Position numbers and translations under genes: made by a program | Shown here: positions 61,438 to 64,000 of the stretch, in pieces | Layout: each line of letters begins with the position of its first letter | Position numbering within the stretch: the stretch's first letter is position 1 | The notes under the pieces: generated by a model | Seen by the model: the letters and a program-made list of their open reading frames with translations, nothing else | The model's database searches: none | Told to the model about the DNA's origin: nothing | From: JAWKZG01 sp041396125 | GTDB taxonomy: Bacteria; Pseudomonadota; Gammaproteobacteria; Competibacterales; Competibacteraceae | Assembly (NCBI GenBank): GCA_041396125.1 | Contig: JAWKZG010000010.1 | Span: forward strand, 161,695-225,694 | Length of the DNA stretch: 64,000 nucleotides | Direction: 5' to 3'

Positions 61438-63072
61438 ATGGCTAAATTCACCACCGGCGAAGTGATCGCCAAATCCTTGATCCAGAACGGTGTAGACACC
61501 GTGTTCGGCATCCCCGGCGCGCATATGTACGATTTTAACGATGCACTGGCGCGCGAGGGCGAGGCGATCCGATTTATCCATACGCGGCACGAGCAGGGTG
61601 CCGGCTATATGGCGTATGGCTATGCCCGTGCCAGCGGCAAAACGGGCGTTTACACCGTCGTGCCAGGCCCCGGCATGCTGAATTCCGGGGCAGCCCTGTG
61701 CACCGCGTATGGGGCGAACACGCCGGTTTTCTGCATCACTGGCAACATCATGTCTCATTTAATCGGGCAAGGCCGTGGTCAACTGCATGAACTGCCCGAT
61801 CATCTGGCCACCCTGCGCAGCCTGACCAAATGGGCCGAGCGCATCAATCATCCGACCGAAGCCGCCGAAATCATGGCACAGGCATTCCGGCAGATGCATT
61901 CCGGCCGCAAACGCCCGGTTGCCGTCGAAACCCCGTGGGATGTATTCGGCCAGGCCGCCGAACTGACCCTGGATGCTGACGCCTCTGCCATTGCGCCGCC
62001 GCCTGCTGACCCCGATCAGATCGAAGCGGCGGCAGCGCTGATTGCCACGGCCAGGAATCCATTGATCATGGTCGGCGGAGGCGCGCTGGATGCCGCAAAC
62101 GAGGTGCGCGCGTTGGCCCGCCTGCTGCAGGCACCGGTGACCGCTCACCGCAGCGGCAAAGGCGTGCTGCCGGAAGATGATCCCCTGGCCCTGTTGCCGC
62201 CCGCCGCATGGCGATACTGGCCCAAATGCGACCTGCTAATCGGCATCGGCAGTCGACTTGAATTGCAGCATTTCCGCTGGCGCTGGTTCCCGGCAGGGCT
62301 GAAAACGGTACGGATCGATATCGATCCGACCGAAATGGTGCGCCTGAAACCGGAGGTGGGCGTAGTGACGGATGCCGCCCTTGGAACACGCGCGCTGATC
62401 GCTGCGCTGGAGAAGCGTATCTCCCGACGGGCCGACCGATCCGGGGAATTCACCGCCTACAGCCAAGATGCAGCAAAAGCGCTGACGTCGGTACAACCCC
62501 AGGAAAGCTATCTGAAAGTCATCCGCGAAGTATTGCCACGTGACGGTTTCTTCGTGGAGGAGATCAACCAGGTCGGTTTCACCGCCCGCATGGCTTTCCC
62601 GGTTTATGCCCCCCGCCAATATGTAACCTGCGGCTACCAGGACAATCTGGGTTTTGGTTTTAACACCGCCTTGGGCGTAAAGGTAGCCAAGCCCGATCAT
62701 TGTGTGGTCTCGGTCTCCGGCGATGGCGGTTTCATGTTCGGTGTACAGGAGCTCGCCACTGCCGTTCAGCAGGGTATCAACGTCGTCAGTATCGTGTTTA
62801 ATAACTCGGCTTATGGCAACGTTCGGCGCGATCAGCAGCAGCATTATGGCAACCGTCTGCTCGGCGCAGATCTGCACAATCCAGACTTCGTGGCGCTGGC
62901 AGAAAGCTTCGGCTGTATCGGCCTGAAAGCGACTAATCCAGCAGCATTGAAAACGGCTCTGGAAAAGGCGTTTGCTGCCGACGCCCCCGTCGTGATCGAA
63001 GTCCCTGTGCCGACCGGGAGCGACAGCTCGCCGTGGCCTTTTATTCACCCTGCCCCACCCAAAGCACATTAG
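61438..63072 (+). CDS. Thiamine-diphosphate-dependent enzyme (acetolactate synthase-like)
   Basis: A 544-residue protein with the three ThDP-family domains. N-terminal: VIAKSLIQNGVDTVFGIPGA and the cofactor-activating Glu in IRFIHTRHEQGAGYMAYGYA. Central: PLIMVGGGALDAANEVRALA. C-terminal ThDP/Mg motif: SVSGDGGFMFGVQELATAVQ followed by GINVVSIVFNNSAYGNVRRD. Such enzymes condense or decarboxylate 2-keto acids. It is not a standard member of the Hpa pathway but sits directly after hpaD, so it may act on a keto acid from aromatic breakdown (inference). The FAD-binding residues of true AHAS are not obvious. Intact. Confidence 0.9.
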   Translation: MAKFTTGEVIAKSLIQNGVDTVFGIPGAHMYDFNDALAREGEAIRFIHTRHEQGAGYMAYGYARASGKTGVYTVVPGPGMLNSGAALCTAYGANTPVFCITGNIMSHLIGQGRGQLHELPDHLATLRSLTKWAERINHPTEAAEIMAQAFRQMHSGRKRPVAVETPWDVFGQAAELTLDADASAIAPPPADPDQIEAAAALIATARNPLIMVGGGALDAANEVRALARLLQAPVTAHRSGKGVLPEDDPLALLPPAAWRYWPKCDLLIGIGSRLELQHFRWRWFPAGLKTVRIDIDPTEMVRLKPEVGVVTDAALGTRALIAALEKRISRRADRSGEFTAYSQDAAKALTSVQPQESYLKVIREVLPRDGFFVEEINQVGFTARMAFPVYAPRQYVTCGYQDNLGFGFNTALGVKVAKPDHCVVSVSGDGGFMFGVQELATAVQQGINVVSIVFNNSAYGNVRRDQQQHYGNRLLGADLHNPDFVALAESFGCIGLKATNPAALKTALEKAFAADAPVVIEVPVPTGSDSSPWPFIHPAPPKAH

Positions 63073-63179
63073 TACATCGCTGTGAATAGGCTTTCAGCAA
63101 CTCGGCTTGCTCGGTCCAGCGGAAGGGTTTTAGCCAGAGTAAGGCTTCCTGCCTATGGCAAACCGCCTCTCGGCTCCGC

Positions 63180-64000
63180 CTATTTTTCTTGCAGATCAGT
63201 CACCAGCTGCTGAACGGCCTGCTCTGGTGACATCATCGAATCGCGCCAGAATTCGGTTAAATTCGCACCAAGTGCGCCAGATTGAACATGAGCTGCCACT
63301 AAGGACGGCGCGGGCACCACGGCATTGTCATCTCTGATGATTTTAATACCTATTTGGGCACAGTGATCAAAACCGTCCATGTCTACGTTTTTATTAACGG
63401 GAATAGAGCCTTTGACGAGACTGAATGCGTGCTGAATTTCCGGCGATAAAATATGCTCAGCGATAAGCCGTTGCGCGGCTTGCTGTCTGAGATCGGTGGT
63501 TTTTGCAAAAGCAAACGCATCGATGACGGTAACATAGGCCAACCCGTTACCGGGTGCGAGTTGGCAATCGAAATCTTGCCCCACTATTTTGCCAGCAGCG
63601 AGAAACTCGCTTTTAGCCCAATCCCCCATAAATTGGACGGCTGCCTGATCATTAATAACTAGTCGGGTTGCTTCATCCCAACGCAGTTCTGATCCATCCG
63701 GGGGTGAGTATTGTCGCAATGCTCCCAGTATTTGCATCGTTTGCAATAGCATTGCTGGGTTCAAACCAGCGCGATTACCGCTGATCAGCTGAAGGTAGGT
63801 TTTACGTCCACCGATGCCAATCAAAATATCGGTAAACAGTATACGCAACTGCCAACCACTGGCACCAATCGCGAGAGGGAGATAGCCGGCTGCTTTGATG
63901 CGCGGTGCTTGCAGAAGAAATTCATTCCAGTTGCGAGGATAAGCTAAATTCAATTGACGATAGATGGCACGATTGTACCAGGCCCAGTTCTCACCATGAA
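63180..64000 (-). CDS. Sugar ABC transporter substrate-binding protein (partial, 5' end beyond window)
   Basis: The frame is open to the right edge: HGENWAWYNRAIYRQL, NLAYPRNWNEFLLQAPRIKA, LPLAIGASGWQLRILFTDIL, DQAAVQFMGDWAKSEFLAAG and a C-terminal lobe to EQAVQQLVTDLQEK. These blocks match family-1 extracellular solute-binding proteins (family: ENWAWYNRxIYExLGLxxPxTWDEF; AAMQxMGDWAKGEF). Such proteins deliver sugars to an inner-membrane ABC importer. About 273 residues are in view of a typical 410-430. The signal peptide and permease genes would lie beyond 64000. Confidence 0.88.
   Translation of the reverse strand, partial: HGENWAWYNRAIYRQLNLAYPRNWNEFLLQAPRIKAAGYLPLAIGASGWQLRILFTDILIGIGGRKTYLQLISGNRAGLNPAMLLQTMQILGALRQYSPPDGSELRWDEATRLVINDQAAVQFMGDWAKSEFLAAGKIVGQDFDCQLAPGNGLAYVTVIDAFAFAKTTDLRQQAAQRLIAEHILSPEIQHAFSLVKGSIPVNKNVDMDGFDHCAQIGIKIIRDDNAVVPAPSLVAAHVQSGALGANLTEFWRDSMMSPEQAVQQLVTDLQEK

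Overview
The window looks like a gammaproteobacterial chromosome. It carries flavocytochrome c sulfide dehydrogenase (sulfide oxidation), an RtcR/RtcB/RtcA RNA-repair locus behind a sigma-54 promoter, full-length PutA with PutP, a homoprotocatechuate (Hpa) ring-cleavage cluster, glutathione S-transferase, an RND pump and several proteins with IPTL-type C-terminal sorting signals. A sulfur-oxidising relative of Chromatiales or Thiotrichales would fit, but the sequence alone does not fix the taxon. There is no rRNA, tRNA, CRISPR array, prophage or replication origin that I can see.

Layout. 1-2.7 kb is decayed (1-Cys peroxiredoxin, an IPTL-CTERM protein, a DUF3124 lipoprotein). 2.8-6.6 kb has a LysR regulator, an EctD-like dioxygenase, an FMN-binding oxidoreductase, a 115-bp MITE and an unknown gene. 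6.7-8.1 kb is a frameshifted surface protein with a mid-protein sorting signal. 8.4-12.8 kb is the rtc locus. 13-20 kb holds an MFS transporter, DUF2076, Bax-inhibitor-like and NhaR genes, TetR, FrnE-like and GST genes. 20.1-22.4 kb is a damaged sulfide dehydrogenase cluster. 22.4-33.4 kb has a UmuD-like peptidase, an RND pump, MarR, a decayed cytochrome/lyase gene and a YbbA/YbbP-type ABC exporter. 33.7-40.5 kb has an adenylate cyclase and putA/putP. 41.1-45.9 kb is a small-GTPase/Roadblock operon with a hairpin leader, facing a kinase-phosphatase fusion gene. 46-48 kb has an aldolase and a MetX-like hydrolase. 48.2-54.6 kb is rich in insertion-sequence debris around an endonuclease I and a c-di-GMP-riboswitch-controlled pair of exported proteins. 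54.6-64 kb has another IPTL-CTERM protein, a secreted protein ending in DDFE, a membrane hydrolase, the hpa cluster and a partial sugar-binding protein.

The two most interesting systems are these. First, the operon at 41.1-44.3 kb encodes a receiver-like/winged-helix protein, an MglA-type GTPase and three Roadblock/LC7 proteins. It resembles an actinobacterial conservon without its histidine kinase, has a long hairpin over its ribosome binding site, and lies next to a fused kinase/metallophosphatase. Second, a GEMM-I c-di-GMP riboswitch overlaps an intrinsic terminator in front of a two-gene exported-protein operon whose first product has an IPTL-like sorting tail, which suggests c-di-GMP-controlled surface display.

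A striking general feature is the number of disrupted genes. At least ten otherwise well-preserved genes carry one frameshift or stop, several beside short homopolymers, while others are heavily eroded. Either this genome is in active decay or part of the pattern is residual sequencing error; raw reads would decide. Perfect short tandem duplications (20, 12 and 8 bp) recur and one of them causes a frameshift.
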